The position numbers were made by a program, and so were the translations under genes. A stretch of DNA of 64,000 nt, from contig OZ037857.1 of NCBI GenBank assembly GCA_964035575.1, positions 992,001-1,056,000 of the forward strand. The letters run 5' to 3'. The notes below the pieces were generated by a model. That model was not told the DNA's origin, did not search any database, and was given only the letters and a program-made list of their open reading frames with translations. Shown in pieces: positions 39,892-49,956 of this stretch (its first letter is position 1; every line of letters starts with the position of its first letter). Origin of the DNA: Rhynchopus sp. YZ270_cl-10. Lineage: Eukaryota > Euglenozoa > Diplonemea > Diplonemida > Diplonemidae.

Positions 39892-41946
39892 ATGTTAGCA
39901 GCGTCCCATGCAGAAGAGTATGATAAGTACTTTCGGGGGACAAGCGAGAAGCTTCACACTGTAGCGCAGGCGGTGGATGCGTACTGGGACAAGCGCACAC
40001 CGTCGCCTTCGTACCTTGAAGGCTTGAAGGCGTCGCTGGTGTCAACTGCAGCAGGCATCTATGATGGCATGAGCTACAAGCTGCGCGCTGGGGATGCAAC
40101 ACCCGAGGCGAACACACAACTCGGTGCGCAGGCAGGAGGGACGCGCTTTGAGGATAAGGTTGTTGGCGGTGTTGACCCCGAGAACGAAGGACATCCCGAC
40201 GACTTGGTGCTCGAGTCGTGGGCACACTGTATCAGCAAGGCGAAGTACGCTGCAAGCAAAGACGACTACGTGGAGCGCGCGCAGGGCGTTGTGCAGGTCT
40301 CCCGGAGGCACAGATGGCGGAGACGTACAAACTGGATTGGGCTTGACTGCGGGGAGGACTCTTTCTTTGTGTCGAACAACCGCACTGTTGTGGGTATTGC
40401 GGATGGCGTTGGCGGCTGGCGCTCCACCAACATCGACCCAAGCGAGATTTCCAACGCTCTCATGGAAGAAGGGAAGAAGCTTTCCGAACGTGAACGCGAC
40501 AACACCGACCCGCTGGATCTCATGCAACGCTCCTTCGACGAAGTTGTCCAATCAGGCAACGTACGTGGCGGCAGCACCACAAGCCTCTTTGCGAGCATCG
40601 AATCCAACGACAACTCACGCACCCGCCCTGGCAACGCAAAGGGAAGCCTCCGTGTAGCAAACCTTGGCGACTCTGGCCTTCTTGTGTTCCGTGCAAGCAA
40701 CATTGTGTACCGTGCGAAGGAGCTGCAGCATCGCTTCAACGCACCGTACCAGCTGGCGATCATTCCACAGAAGCAGAAGCAGCAGGGGTGCATCTCGGAC
40801 CCACCGTCGAAGTCCTTTATTGACACGGTGCCGGTCATGGAGGACGACATTGTGATGCTGGGGACGGATGGTCTCTTCGACAACGTGCCCAACTCTGAAC
40901 TCAAGGACCACTGCGACCTTGTGCTCAACAGTACCGGGGACTATGGTAACTACTACACAAAGTTCGGGGAGTGGCAGCGCAACACCAACAAAGCCCGCAT
41001 CTACGCAAAGGATGCTGTCGTGAACGTCGTCAACAACGCAGTGCTCAATGCACGCTCACGCACCTTCATGACGCCGTTTTCCTATGGTCTCATGGAAGCA
41101 GGAGTGGCAACACAGAATGAAGCCAGAGGTATGCGAAGCCAGCAACCAGAGCATGTTTTTGAAAGGGGCAGCCTTTTCTGTAATTCTGTAATGTGAAAGC
41201 AAGAGAAATTTTTACCCCATGCAAAAGTAGTGCGGCTGTGTTCACGATAACGATTGTGTGTGTGATTGTGTGACTAAATGCGGAAGGCTTAGGCTTAGGT
41301 CATCTTATAAACTGTTCTTTTTGATGCGATAACGAATGTGATCAAGGTGACTAAGCACAGAGAGGCTTAGATAATATTATATAAGCTTTTCATTTGCTTT
41401 GAAGAAGGTGGCCAATAATGTGACGCTTATCGTAACATTTTCTCTGTTTGTTCAACTTCTCTTTGTTCACAGGAGGCAAGCCTGACGATGTGACGGTGAT
41501 CCTTGCCCGCGTTGTGAGGAGGAGGAACTGGCGGGAGTGCAAAGGGACAGGTGGTGGTGAAACCGGGGGGTTCCGTGATGTATGTCTCCCACAATCAAAA
41601 CACCACCCCCCCTCCTGCGCTCTCATACGTGATCACTTTGAATAATTTCACACATATTCCGGCATGCATCAGCCCCCCCTTTTTTTTCGAAATTATTTTC
41701 TGGACAGTCTGTCAGCTACACTAAACTAATAGAATGTCTCAAAGAGGTTTCATCGAGTTGAAGATGTTCTAAAAACCTTAGAATTTCAGCCTTCGGGTGA
41801 CTTTTTGTTGTACAGAACCCGTTTTCGGACAACGGATGGTTGTCGAAACAACTCTCACACCTTTTTTTTCTCTCTTTTTACAGTCTGGTCCGAAATTCGC
41901 AGGCTTCAGCAACATCGGCAACCCTGCTGTCTTCGGTGGTCGGTAG
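39892..41946 (+). CDS. PTC7-type PP2C protein phosphatase, three exons
   Basis: Predicted exons are 39892-41128, 41473-41579 and 41884-41946, giving 468 residues. PP2C enzymes are metal-dependent Ser/Thr phosphatases; the PTC7 group acts in mitochondria of yeast and animals, where it controls coenzyme Q synthesis and other matrix proteins. Motifs: GEDSFFV (154-160) and VGIADGVGGWRS (168-178), the PTC7 version of the metal-binding motif; GGSTTSLF; LGDSGLLVFR; and MLGTDGLFDNVPN (about 323-335). The last metal-site motif, GGKPDDVTVILARV, is created by joining exon 1 to exon 2 (GTATGC at 41129 to CAG at 41472, phase 1), which is strong support for that intron. Exon 3 (SGPKFAGFSNIGNPAVFGGR) is joined in phase 0 (GTATGT at 41580 to CAG at 41883). 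No clear mitochondrial presequence is seen. The ATG is 15 bases after an AG. Confidence 0.87.
41129..41472 (+). other. First intron of the PTC7-type gene, with two hairpins
   Basis: 344 bases, GTATGC to TTTGTTCACAG. It contains two hairpin-family copies, 41271-41304 and 41346-41370, showing that the family occurs inside genuine cis introns. Confidence 0.85.
41346..41370 (+). repeat. Acceptor-proximal hairpin inside an intron
   Basis: GGTGACTAAGC, apex ACAGAGA, GGCTTAG, preceded by GTGATCAA as in the copy at 54341. The TCATC arm is replaced here by ATAATATT, so only the inner stem is intact; the copy at 41271-41304 keeps the outer arm. Confidence 0.75.
41580..41883 (+). other. Second intron of the PTC7-type gene
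   Basis: 304 bases, GTATGT to CTCTTTTTACAG, phase 0. It contains the GTACAGAACCCG module near 41812 that also occurs near 6431, 11034 and 18813. Confidence 0.8.
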
Positions 41947-42429
41947 AGCTCTGTTCACGGTTCAGGGACGATGGGGGGAACTCGTATTTATTGATACACC
42001 ATTTCTCTCGTTGTTATTGGGTAGATTTTTTTTTGTGGGTTTTCAGTACCACCTCGCTAAGGCGCTCGATAGCACCTCGTCCACTGTACGTGGTATTTGG
42101 TTTTTTTGTTCCCCTCGCGTTTTGCTCTTTTTGGAACACAAAAAAGACAGAAGGGAGATGTATCGGGCTAAAAGAATTCCTCCTCCCTTGGGTTCCCTTC
42201 TTTTCTAATGGCTTCAGAGGGCTTTATGTGAGTGCATAAATAGGCATAACCGCTTGGAGCGCTTGAGGGTACTAAAAACAACCAACATTTTTTTTTTCCA
42301 AAAAGGATGGAGATTGCACAACTGTGGTAACACAACAGCCGAGGCAAACTCACTCCAACAGTTTATCAAAAAGCGCAAATTTCTACCTTTAACTTGCAGG
42401 GGGTGAGGGTGTGGTATCTGTAACAAACA
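41947..42429 (+). other. Spacer with one dispersed repeat
   Basis: No gene is supported. A copy of the GATTGCACAACTGTGG...CTCCAACAG repeat is at 42305-42368. The AG at 42399-42400 after CCTTTAACTTGC probably starts the next message. Confidence 0.5.
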
Positions 42430-43022
42430 ATGTATGGGTCACGACGAATGGCGCGGAGTTATTTATACGGCATGTCCCCGGCCGTGCAACGAGATACCGA
42501 GTGGAGAAACTGGCGAAGACTGAACATGGCACGTGAGATGGACTCACGGCTGACACCCGATTCTTGCAGAGAACTGCGTTCTGCGTGGGAGGACTTTCTA
42601 TTAGATCACGAGGTATGTCTTGGTACAGAGAAACATAAAACATGCCCCAGACGTTGCGTCAAATCTCTCATACAAACACCGAGGGTAAAAACTAATAGAT
42701 TTTAGAATTTCAAAACCCCAAGAAACGTTATTCACCCCTACCTATGTTGTATGACTGTAAATACCTTAGGGCGACAGCATGCGTTGATCCCTCGAAGTTT
42801 ACGCTCTTCTTTCTCTAATACATGGACAAAACTCCATCTTTCGACTGAAAATATTATCTTAATCACTATCACTCTAATACACCTCGCCTTTTTTTTTTGA
42901 CCTCCACACAACAAAACAAACAGGGTGCAACTGAGTTCCCGTGCAACGTCGAACGGAAAAAGTTTTCCTCCTTCATCAACGCATACTGGAAACTCACACC
43001 CGAAGATGACGATCTCGAATAG
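42430..43022 (+). CDS. Small unknown protein, two exons
   Basis: Predicted exons 42430-42612 and 42924-43022, 93 residues, joined in phase 0 by an intron that starts GTATGT and ends CAAACAG. The product is basic in the first half (YGSRRMARSYLYG, WRNWRRLNMAREMD) and acidic at the end (KLTPEDDDLE), with the middle predicted helical. There is no membrane helix or recognised domain. Size, Arg/Trp content and two cysteines (DSCREL, FPCNVE) would fit a small mitochondrial subunit or assembly factor, but that is only a guess. The exon structure is supported by clean splice sites, conserved frame and coding-like composition of both exons. Confidence 0.55.
42613..42923 (+). other. Intron of the 93-residue protein gene
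   Basis: 311 bases, GTATGT to ACAAACAG, phase 0. A T run lies at 42891-42899; nothing else recognised. Confidence 0.6.
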
Positions 43023-43247
43023 TGTTGGGGTTAAACAGGGTTTGGGGCTATTTGGGGTTATTAAGGGTTTACCTTTTGGGGGCGAGAGACCGAATCTCTC
43101 TCCCTTCTTCCCTTTTTCGGTTCGTATAGTTAAAGAAAATACATTCTTTCCCCCCACAGTTTCACTTTCCACCATCTCATAAAAACCCTCTCATCCCTCC
43201 ACCCAACAGTACTTCAGACAAACCCTCCTCTCCTCCCCCTCCCCTCA

Positions 43248-45062
43248 ATGTCTGAAGGCGAACGAGTTGAGTCGCAAAGCGAACAGGCTGAGGTTTCAAG
43301 CAACGAACCTGAAGGGACCACTACAGCACCATTCCCTGCAGAAGAACCCCAGAACGACCAGACCATGGAACCCCACAACGGGCAGGACACAGTGGACATC
43401 CCCACCATCCCCACCATTCCCACCATCCCCACTACCACCACCACCACCACCACCACCACCCACATGGCCACCCCGCCTATTCTACCTTCATTTGACAACA
43501 CACACGCACCTCCGTCACCACCCTCCGTGCATACGGTCCTTGCAGACTCTTTGATACGCTCGCAAGAAGAGGTCAAGGCGCCGGTCCGAAATCCCATTGT
43601 AATCCCCCTCTCCGCTGAGGAGGCGGTGGAGGAACGAATCGCGGCGGCAAGACGGCAGATGGAGGACGACGCTGCGAGGCCTGGGCAGAGTGCGGCAGCG
43701 GGCAGGGCGTTTTATGCTGGAGATGCGCAGGTGTCGCGGTCGCGGTCGATTCCTACAGTAAAACGGCTTGGCTACAACACAGAGAACACCCAAAACGAGG
43801 TGCAGTCCTTCCAAGCAAGCCCCGAGATATCTGAAGACACAGTGGCATTAAAGGCGAAGGTGCAGGCTTTGCTAGCGGAGGTCGAGGTGCTGAAGAGGCG
43901 GCACGTAGACGCGGCGTCCGCAGTATTGGCCGCACAGCACCGCCACGAAGCGAATCTCGTCAAATTGCGTGACAAACAAGCCAAACAGGGTGCCCTCCTA
44001 ACAGAGAAGGAGGCCTCCATGAAGGCCCTGCAAACCACCGTCGCGGAGCTGAGGGCGGCGAATCTTCAAAAGGAGAGCACTGAAGGGTCGCAAAGAAGTT
44101 TGAACCAAAAGCTGCAACGACGTGACACAATGATTGCAGAAATGCGTCTGGCTTTAGACCGACATGCCGCAGAAAAGAAAAAACAGGATGCAATCAACGA
44201 AGAAAAATCAAAACAATACAAAAAGGTTCTCTCACGAATCGATGCGGACAGACAAAGACCTTCTGCAGAGGACCCTGACATACAAGCCATTGTATCTGCC
44301 GTCAATATGTCAGCCCTCCCGGACGATGCACAGGAATGCATCCACCGTCTCATCAAACTCGTAGGCACTGCCAAAGCGGAGGTCCGCCGTGCCAGAACCT
44401 CCACCGCCACTCGGACCAGCAGTCCTGCCCGTACTTCTTCCCCTGCCACTCTCGATCCACGCCACCATCGCACCGCATCGCCAATCACTCTCAAACGAGG
44501 CAGTTCTCCACTCCGAACCACTCCTCGCGATTCCGAAGCGCCGAAAGGAGATGCCGCCTGGCAGCTTTGGAATAAAAGAAAACGAGAGACCGCCACGGCA
44601 GCTGCAGCAGCAGCTGTCACAGAGGCGAAGTCTTCTCATTCAACACCATGGCGTGGAGGTGGGTTGCGGAGAAATTCGGCGAGAGCACCATCTCCTACAG
44701 TATCCACCCGAGGGGCGAGACGTGGGTCGAACGGAGATGTAGTAACAGAAGGGGTTCGTGAAGAAACGCATTCCACAGCATCCGAACCGCGGCCAACGAT
44801 CTCATACACCGCAACGCCTGCAACGAAGGAGAACATAACACCAGAGGATGCCAGCCTTCCGCCGCCTCCAATGAAAGAAGCGGAGGAGGAGACAGAAGAG
44901 CCTCAAGACAGAGAGCGTGTGCAAGAGAGGCCTCAAACGACGTCGGTGCTTGGAAGTGCGCCGCCACAAAATCATCCGCTCCCATCTGGGTTGTTGTGTC
45001 TAGTAGGAAGTTCAAGGGGGAGGCCGGTAAAGCAGGAGCAGTATGAGGAGGAGGGACATTAG
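43248..45062 (+). CDS. Coiled-coil protein with low-complexity ends, function unknown
   Basis: A 604-residue protein of no recognised family. Residues 1-60 are acidic and Gln/Ser-rich; about 50-72 is a microsatellite-encoded PTIPTIPTIPT plus polythreonine tract. Residues 100-190 are mixed. Residues about 194-337 form a strong coiled coil (KAKVQALLAEVEVLKRR, QGALLTEKEASMKALQTTVA, RLALDRHAAEKKKQ). After a short helical segment (DDAQECIHRLIKLVGTAKAE), the C-terminal third is a disordered Ser/Thr/Arg/Pro-rich tail. This pattern is common in cytoskeletal or centrosomal proteins, but no function can be assigned. The ATG lies after an AG at 43208-43209 with C-rich leader. G-rich and C-rich codon blocks alternate through the gene. 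Confidence 0.75.
   Translation: MSEGERVESQSEQAEVSSNEPEGTTTAPFPAEEPQNDQTMEPHNGQDTVDIPTIPTIPTIPTTTTTTTTTTHMATPPILPSFDNTHAPPSPPSVHTVLADSLIRSQEEVKAPVRNPIVIPLSAEEAVEERIAAARRQMEDDAARPGQSAAAGRAFYAGDAQVSRSRSIPTVKRLGYNTENTQNEVQSFQASPEISEDTVALKAKVQALLAEVEVLKRRHVDAASAVLAAQHRHEANLVKLRDKQAKQGALLTEKEASMKALQTTVAELRAANLQKESTEGSQRSLNQKLQRRDTMIAEMRLALDRHAAEKKKQDAINEEKSKQYKKVLSRIDADRQRPSAEDPDIQAIVSAVNMSALPDDAQECIHRLIKLVGTAKAEVRRARTSTATRTSSPARTSSPATLDPRHHRTASPITLKRGSSPLRTTPRDSEAPKGDAAWQLWNKRKRETATAAAAAAVTEAKSSHSTPWRGGGLRRNSARAPSPTVSTRGARRGSNGDVVTEGVREETHSTASEPRPTISYTATPATKENITPEDASLPPPPMKEAEEETEEPQDRERVQERPQTTSVLGSAPPQNHPLPSGLLCLVGSSRGRPVKQEQYEEEGH
43397..43462 (+). repeat. In-frame CCACCATCC/ACC microsatellite
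   Basis: Iterated CACCATCCC units pass into ACC repeats, encoding PTIPTIPT and a run of nine Thr. Likely length-variable. Confidence 0.85.
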
Positions 45063-46766
45063 AGAGTTGGGGGGGTTGATAGAGGTGGGGTTTTTTAAAA
45101 ATATATTTTTAGTGTGGAAGTGGACTGTCTGTATGTCTGTCAAAACAGATTATCACAAAGAAAGTGTGTAAACCCCCGGTGTTATTTACCTCCAGGTATT
45201 CATTTTTTTTCAAAGAGTTCTTATTGGATTGAATGCAAGAGGCATGAGATCTTGCCAACTATTCTGTATGGGATTGGGCGTCGGTGTTTTTATTTTTAAA
45301 GATAGGTTTGGGTACATTTAGTGCACCCTATTCTACCTTCTATTCAGTAGAATAGTTAGTATATGAAACAAAAGATAGGGGGTTTTTTTTTGTTCTTTAC
45401 ATGAAGTGTGATTAGAACCTCAACCGATATGTATCTCACTCATTTTGTTACTCAACGACTTTTCCTTTTGTTTACCCCCTTTCACCCAGATCACGTGTGA
45501 CATACAGGCAAGTAACCTTTTTTTTGGTTGCGATCAACGAAAAATACAGTGTACTGTAGGTGGTAGTATTAGGTGAGTAATATAAAATGAGTTGACATTT
45601 GAGGTTGAGTTTTATCTCCTCTCTCTCTCCTTCCTCTCCCCCCGCCCCTTTTTACCTGAGGTGACTAAGCAAGGGTTTATCTGAAGCTTTTCATTTCTTT
45701 GTACATGTTTTCTTTTTTTTTTGGGGGGAGGGGAGGAGTTAAGTTCCCCCCGTCCCCCCTTTTCCTTTTAGTCGAGAAAAAAAAGCCAACGCTCTAGGGT
45801 GGCTACACTGATGCAACCAAGTTTTCAAAAAAAAAAAAAAAAACAATTAAAGGTGTGAGACCGAGTTTCCTAATGTGTTTTCAGTCCTTGGTATGTAGCA
45901 TGCATCTGTGAGTTGCTCTAGCCCTTTCAGGGGTTATATTTGAGTCTGCACAGAACCACCACTTTGATGTGATTGGCGGTGCAAAAAAAAAAAAAACAGA
46001 CAGTGGAGATTGCACAACTGTGGCAACACAACCGAGGCAACTACACTACTCCAACAATTTTTCAAAAAAAAAAGAACTCGAAAAAATATAATGCAGCATG
46101 ACAAGTGGTGTTTCAGAAATCCAGCGCTTCAATAAGCACCATCTCATCCAAAAACTGGAGGGGAAAAAAAGGGGGTTATCTCCATCTATTTCCCCCCCTC
46201 AAAAAAGGTGTGGCTGAAAAAGCCAAAAACGTATCCTGGCAAAGTCCTGATAAAAGCGACCTTTTTTTTTTTGGACTCATCCACACCAAAAGAGGACTTC
46301 TATCTCAGGAAACCTTCTGCAAACATGCTGGGCAATGAACTCAGTGTTGCCATAATAGGGGGAAACTGTACACCGAAGTTCGGATGGCTGGCATTGTGGG
46401 TCAGTCGGTGTTTACATATAAAACTATTCATTATTCTGTACCCTTTTCTTTTGTCTGCATTTGTTGTCCTCCTCCACACATTCGAGGTGGTTCTTAGATT
46501 TTGGTTTATGTAAATAAAAAAAACTTCCAAAAAAAAAAACAAAAAAAAAACTGTTGTAAACAAAGCAAAACCCTCCTCTTACCTGTTTGTACTCTCACTG
46601 TAATGACCTTTCTCCCTTTTTCGTTAGATTACTATGAAGTTTTTATCTTTCCCACACACTTTCCCTTCTTTGGCAGCCACAGGCGTTTTTTTGCACGCCC
46701 GCCTTCTCTTCAGGGTCATTATAACTCCCTTCTTTCTCCTGCACATTTTTGCCTTTTCACTGCACT
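45063..46766 (+). other. Spacer without host genes
   Basis: Contains a hairpin relative near 45656-45690 (GGTGACTAAGCAAGGG...TTATC), A runs near 45826-45843, a dispersed repeat at 45999-46072, further T and A runs, and the sequence leading into the hAT relic. Some of the last 100 bases may be the degraded 3' part of that transposon. No coding sequence of its own is supported. Confidence 0.5.
45999..46072 (+). repeat. Short dispersed repeat with A-rich 3' end
   Basis: GACAGTGGAGATTGCACAAC, then TGTGGCAACACAACC, GAGGCAACTACACTACTCC and AACAATTTTTC before an A run. Close copies lie at 58443-58512 and 42305-42368 and a partial one at 38512-38558. An A-rich tail and absence of coding capacity are SINE-like, but no RNA polymerase III boxes are evident. 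Confidence 0.75.
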
Positions 46767-47911
46767 TCACAGCACCAATGTCGAGCTTCCTCGGCTCAAC
46801 CACCTCGTGTCGACGCAATCACCCAGGACATTTGTGTTGTAGTTACAAACGTCCTGCATCGCGGTCAACTTCTCGCGCAAGACTTCGTGTCTCTTGCGGC
46901 TACCCTGAAAGTATACCCACGCAGAACGCACACACGAGAAGAACGTCGACACATAACCGGTGGCACTGTCAATTGCACTGAGGTTAAGCGAATGTGCAAG
47001 GCACCAGATAAAAATGGAGGAGGGCTGCATCAGGGTTCGGATACGAAGTTGAGTACCACTGTTTTTGCCCGCCATAACCCGTGCACCGTCCATGGAGATG
47101 GAAGCCAAGCGCTTCCTGGAGCTGCCGATGTCCCCGATGACTTCTTCCAGACGGTCTGCGTGCGCTCGAGCATTTTTCCCCTTAAGCTCCCGCAAGGACA
47201 CAAAAATATCCTCTGACATGGCAGCGCCTTCTTTCACCACACGCCCAAACACGGCGAACTGCTGCTTCCCCGAGATGTCGGTGCTCCCGTCAGCCGTCAC
47301 AGAGAAGAAAGGGGCACTTCGGACCGTCGCAAATGCCTTACGTTGTTGCACAGCCCCAAGTGAGCGCAGCAACTCCGCAATAGACCGGTGGCTCAGGTAC
47401 GTGGTGTCTCTTTCGAGGTATTTTTGCATGTCTTTGTCCTCGTGGACAAACGCAAAAAAAATCAACGTACGTGATGATTTTTGAAATTTGAGCTCGTGTA
47501 AAATCAATCAGAGGTTTGGCAGCTTCCTTCATCTCCTGCATCACCCCGCTGTCGCTCGGACGAGCTGCTGCCTTCTTGACGGCGTCTTCGTGGCGGGTCC
47601 TTGGCGTGGTTGCTCAAGTCCCGCTTCGAACTGGCGTTTTTGAAGACCTTCTTTGGTTTGCACACCCTGCACGCCGCGTTGTCGACGTCCAGCCACGGGT
47701 GCGCCTCGCCGTACCGTTTCCACGCCGCCACCGACACACCGAGCGGACCCTTGTCGTCCGTCTTACGCTTCTTGGTGGGGGGCTGTGGGTCTTCGGCTTC
47801 GGGCGCATCAACGCCCACCTCTGCCCTGACCACGGGAACAGTGGGTTCCACCACCTCACCCTCGTCCGATGAGGAATGGGGGTAGTCGTGGACGGCCTCC
47901 TCCTCCACCAC
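46767..47911 (-). mobile_element. Decayed hAT-type DNA transposon, transposase remnant
   Basis: On the complement strand, 47911-47504 begins with an acidic leader and a BED-like zinc finger (CRVCKPKKVFKNASSKRDL, NHAKD). From 47507 down to 46767 lies part of a hAT/DUF4371-like transposase: SVTADGSTDISGKQQFAVFG, SISMDGARVMAGKNSGTQLR and WCLAHSLNLSAID, the motifs around the catalytic core and its conserved His. The two parts are in different frames with at least two frame breaks between the finger and the core, and the C-terminal dimerisation region is missing, so it is not functional as read. It is the only recognisable protein homology on the - strand. I could not fix terminal repeats or a target duplication. 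Confidence 0.8.
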
Positions 47912-48083
47912 ACATTTTTATCAAAATAACCCCTCTTTCAACACCTCTTCCCAGACACACATTTTTTCTTCTTCTTTTTCTACACAAAAAATGCGCTTCA
48001 TCTAGCATCGCCCCATATCCCTCCAACCCCCTTCCCCCTCCCTCCTCCACACCTCTCTCGGTGAATTTTTTGTATATCTTTAG

Positions 48084-48108
48084 CTTCTCTCTCTCTCTCT
48101 CTCTCTCT
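48084..48108 (+). repeat. CT microsatellite upstream of a gene start
   Basis: A run of CT dinucleotides within the pyrimidine tract that precedes the AG at 48119-48120. Confidence 0.85.
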
Positions 48109-48171
48109 GTGATTTGGTAGCAACTTTCGGTACAAACCGGACCCATTTTTTTCTCTTCTCTTTTTAAAAAA

Positions 48172-49521
48172 ATGCCACTTGACGCATGCGATGTGATCAG
48201 TACAGAGACAAGGTCAGTTGAGACGAGCCCTTCATTGCACCCCCGTTCCCGCCATCAGAGACATCGCGCTACCTTGAGCACTGCGACAGAGCCTTTGGAG
48301 ACGTCGTCTCCGACCACTGGGGTGCTTCCTTTGCAGAATACGTCTTTCTTGCGTTTGCCTAATCGAAGTGCGTCGCTCTCTGCGTCAGGCGTCTTAACCC
48401 TTCCGGAACGTGGTGCCTCTGTTTCTGTCTATGCCAAACACCTTCGTGACTCCACCTCCGCCTCACCTCCCGCATCACCCAGAACACCACGCAAGAAGAA
48501 GAAGAAAAAACCCCTCATCTACACCCCACCCCCACCTCCACCACCGCCAAACCCGCATACCCTGAAGGTACAGAGCTTCATCGACAACACCTTAGCTGAG
48601 GCAAAGCAAAGTGACATTTTGAAGGCACGGTATAAGATGGTGTCTGCAGCACAAAAGGTTGCAGATCAAATGGGTCAAAGGAAAAGGGCAACATGCTCTG
48701 CAGAGGTAACGGTGAAGACGAGGATGATAGCGGGGAAGGAGACAACGGATGTGGACGTAGAAGAAATACTACGGTCATTGGACACAACGAAAGATACCTC
48801 GGGGGAGACGAAAGTGGAGCATATCAGACGACAGGCACGCGATTTACACGAAATGGAGTACCACGCGGCACGACAAAGCAACGTCAATGTACGTCATACG
48901 GAACTCGAAGAATCGCGCAAAGAACATCAAGCCACCCTCCGCGACTCTGCTGGAGACGAATTTCGCAACGCCTTGGACCGTCTTTCTCATGAATCCGGCC
49001 TAAGCATGTCGTTCAAAACCCTGAAATACAATCTTTACAAAAACCACGACGACAGTACCCATGCGCTGACTCCGTTTGCGAGAGAATATAATTTGTCTCC
49101 GTTGCACAAACGCAAAGGGAAGCACGAATATACCTCATCTCTATCGCCTGAACGGAGTGCGATTCCTGGGTGTCTACAACGCAAGAGAGGGGCTGAGGAT
49201 TCGAACAACAATAACAACTCTACCGAGCACACACCCATCCCCCAGCAGACTCCCTACAATAGAGACGAACAACACACACCACGCCACGTCGGCGTGCCTG
49301 GTGCCAGCTTCACAAGCAAATTCTCCGTAGTCGAAGTGACGCCTTCCCCACACTCAGGGTCCCCCGTGAAGTACGGATCAAAACGATGGAACGATATGGT
49401 ACACGGAGGCACACCACTACCCGGTGCTGACAGTTATGCAGTAGCACAGCGTAAGGTACAGCAGGCGTACCTACTCCCTGATGCAGGCAACGCGGCGTTG
49501 TTCTATTCAAAAAGGAGGTAG
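48172..49521 (+). CDS. Low-complexity basic protein, function unknown
   Basis: A 449-residue protein without a recognised domain. The N-terminal 110 residues are Ser/Thr/Arg-rich; a Lys-rich run (RKKKKKKPLIYT) and a proline run follow at about 108-127. Residues about 130-290 are charged and largely helical (SFIDNTLAEAKQSDILKARY, TKVEHIRRQARDLHEMEY, ARQSNVNVRHTELEESRKE), and the C-terminal 150 residues are again Ser/Pro/Asn-rich, ending GNAALFYSKRR. There are no membrane helices or signal peptide. The start is the first ATG after a T- and A-rich leader, with an AG at 48119-48120 following a CT microsatellite. Codon use and length of the open frame support a real gene; its function is unknown. 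Confidence 0.7.
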   Translation: MPLDACDVISTETRSVETSPSLHPRSRHQRHRATLSTATEPLETSSPTTGVLPLQNTSFLRLPNRSASLSASGVLTLPERGASVSVYAKHLRDSTSASPPASPRTPRKKKKKKPLIYTPPPPPPPPNPHTLKVQSFIDNTLAEAKQSDILKARYKMVSAAQKVADQMGQRKRATCSAEVTVKTRMIAGKETTDVDVEEILRSLDTTKDTSGETKVEHIRRQARDLHEMEYHAARQSNVNVRHTELEESRKEHQATLRDSAGDEFRNALDRLSHESGLSMSFKTLKYNLYKNHDDSTHALTPFAREYNLSPLHKRKGKHEYTSSLSPERSAIPGCLQRKRGAEDSNNNNNSTEHTPIPQQTPYNRDEQHTPRHVGVPGASFTSKFSVVEVTPSPHSGSPVKYGSKRWNDMVHGGTPLPGADSYAVAQRKVQQAYLLPDAGNAALFYSKRR

Positions 49522-49956
49522 AGGCGGGGAGATGTGTGGAGACGTCTGAAAACAGCGTGTTGGATGGGTGGAGCTGTGGTAGGCTGTTGTGTGTTGCAAC
49601 GATTTGTTCGGAGAATATGCCTGAATGGGCGCATAGCGGCTAGGATTGCCGAGATTTGTTGAAAAAAAATAGGGGGTCAAAATATTGTAGTAATGCCCCA
49701 TTTCTCAAGTGTTTGTTACAGAGGTGTTGTAGGGTCTGTCCCTGTGTGTGGCAAGCCACCTCTGCTTGTCTTCTATGTATCGTTGTTTGTTAGAAGAGTG
49801 AAATAACTCATATAGATGCCCCTCCTTTTGTCATTTGCCCCTCCCTGCATTGCAGCCTTCTCTTATTCTCAATTATTTTTTGGGTCCCGGCCTTTTTTTG
49901 CACCCAACTTCTCATTTTATTTTCAGATTTAAAAAAACACAATACACGAAACACTC
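49522..49956 (+). other. Spacer ending in a pyrimidine-AG acceptor
   Basis: No gene seen in 435 bases. The AG at 49925-49926, after TTCTCATTTTATTTTC, lies 30 bases before the next ATG. Confidence 0.55.

Noticed and set aside
43382-43470. Threonine/proline microsatellite as a possible CRISPR-like array
   Set aside because: It is an in-frame ACC/CCACCATCC repeat in a coding sequence with no spacers.
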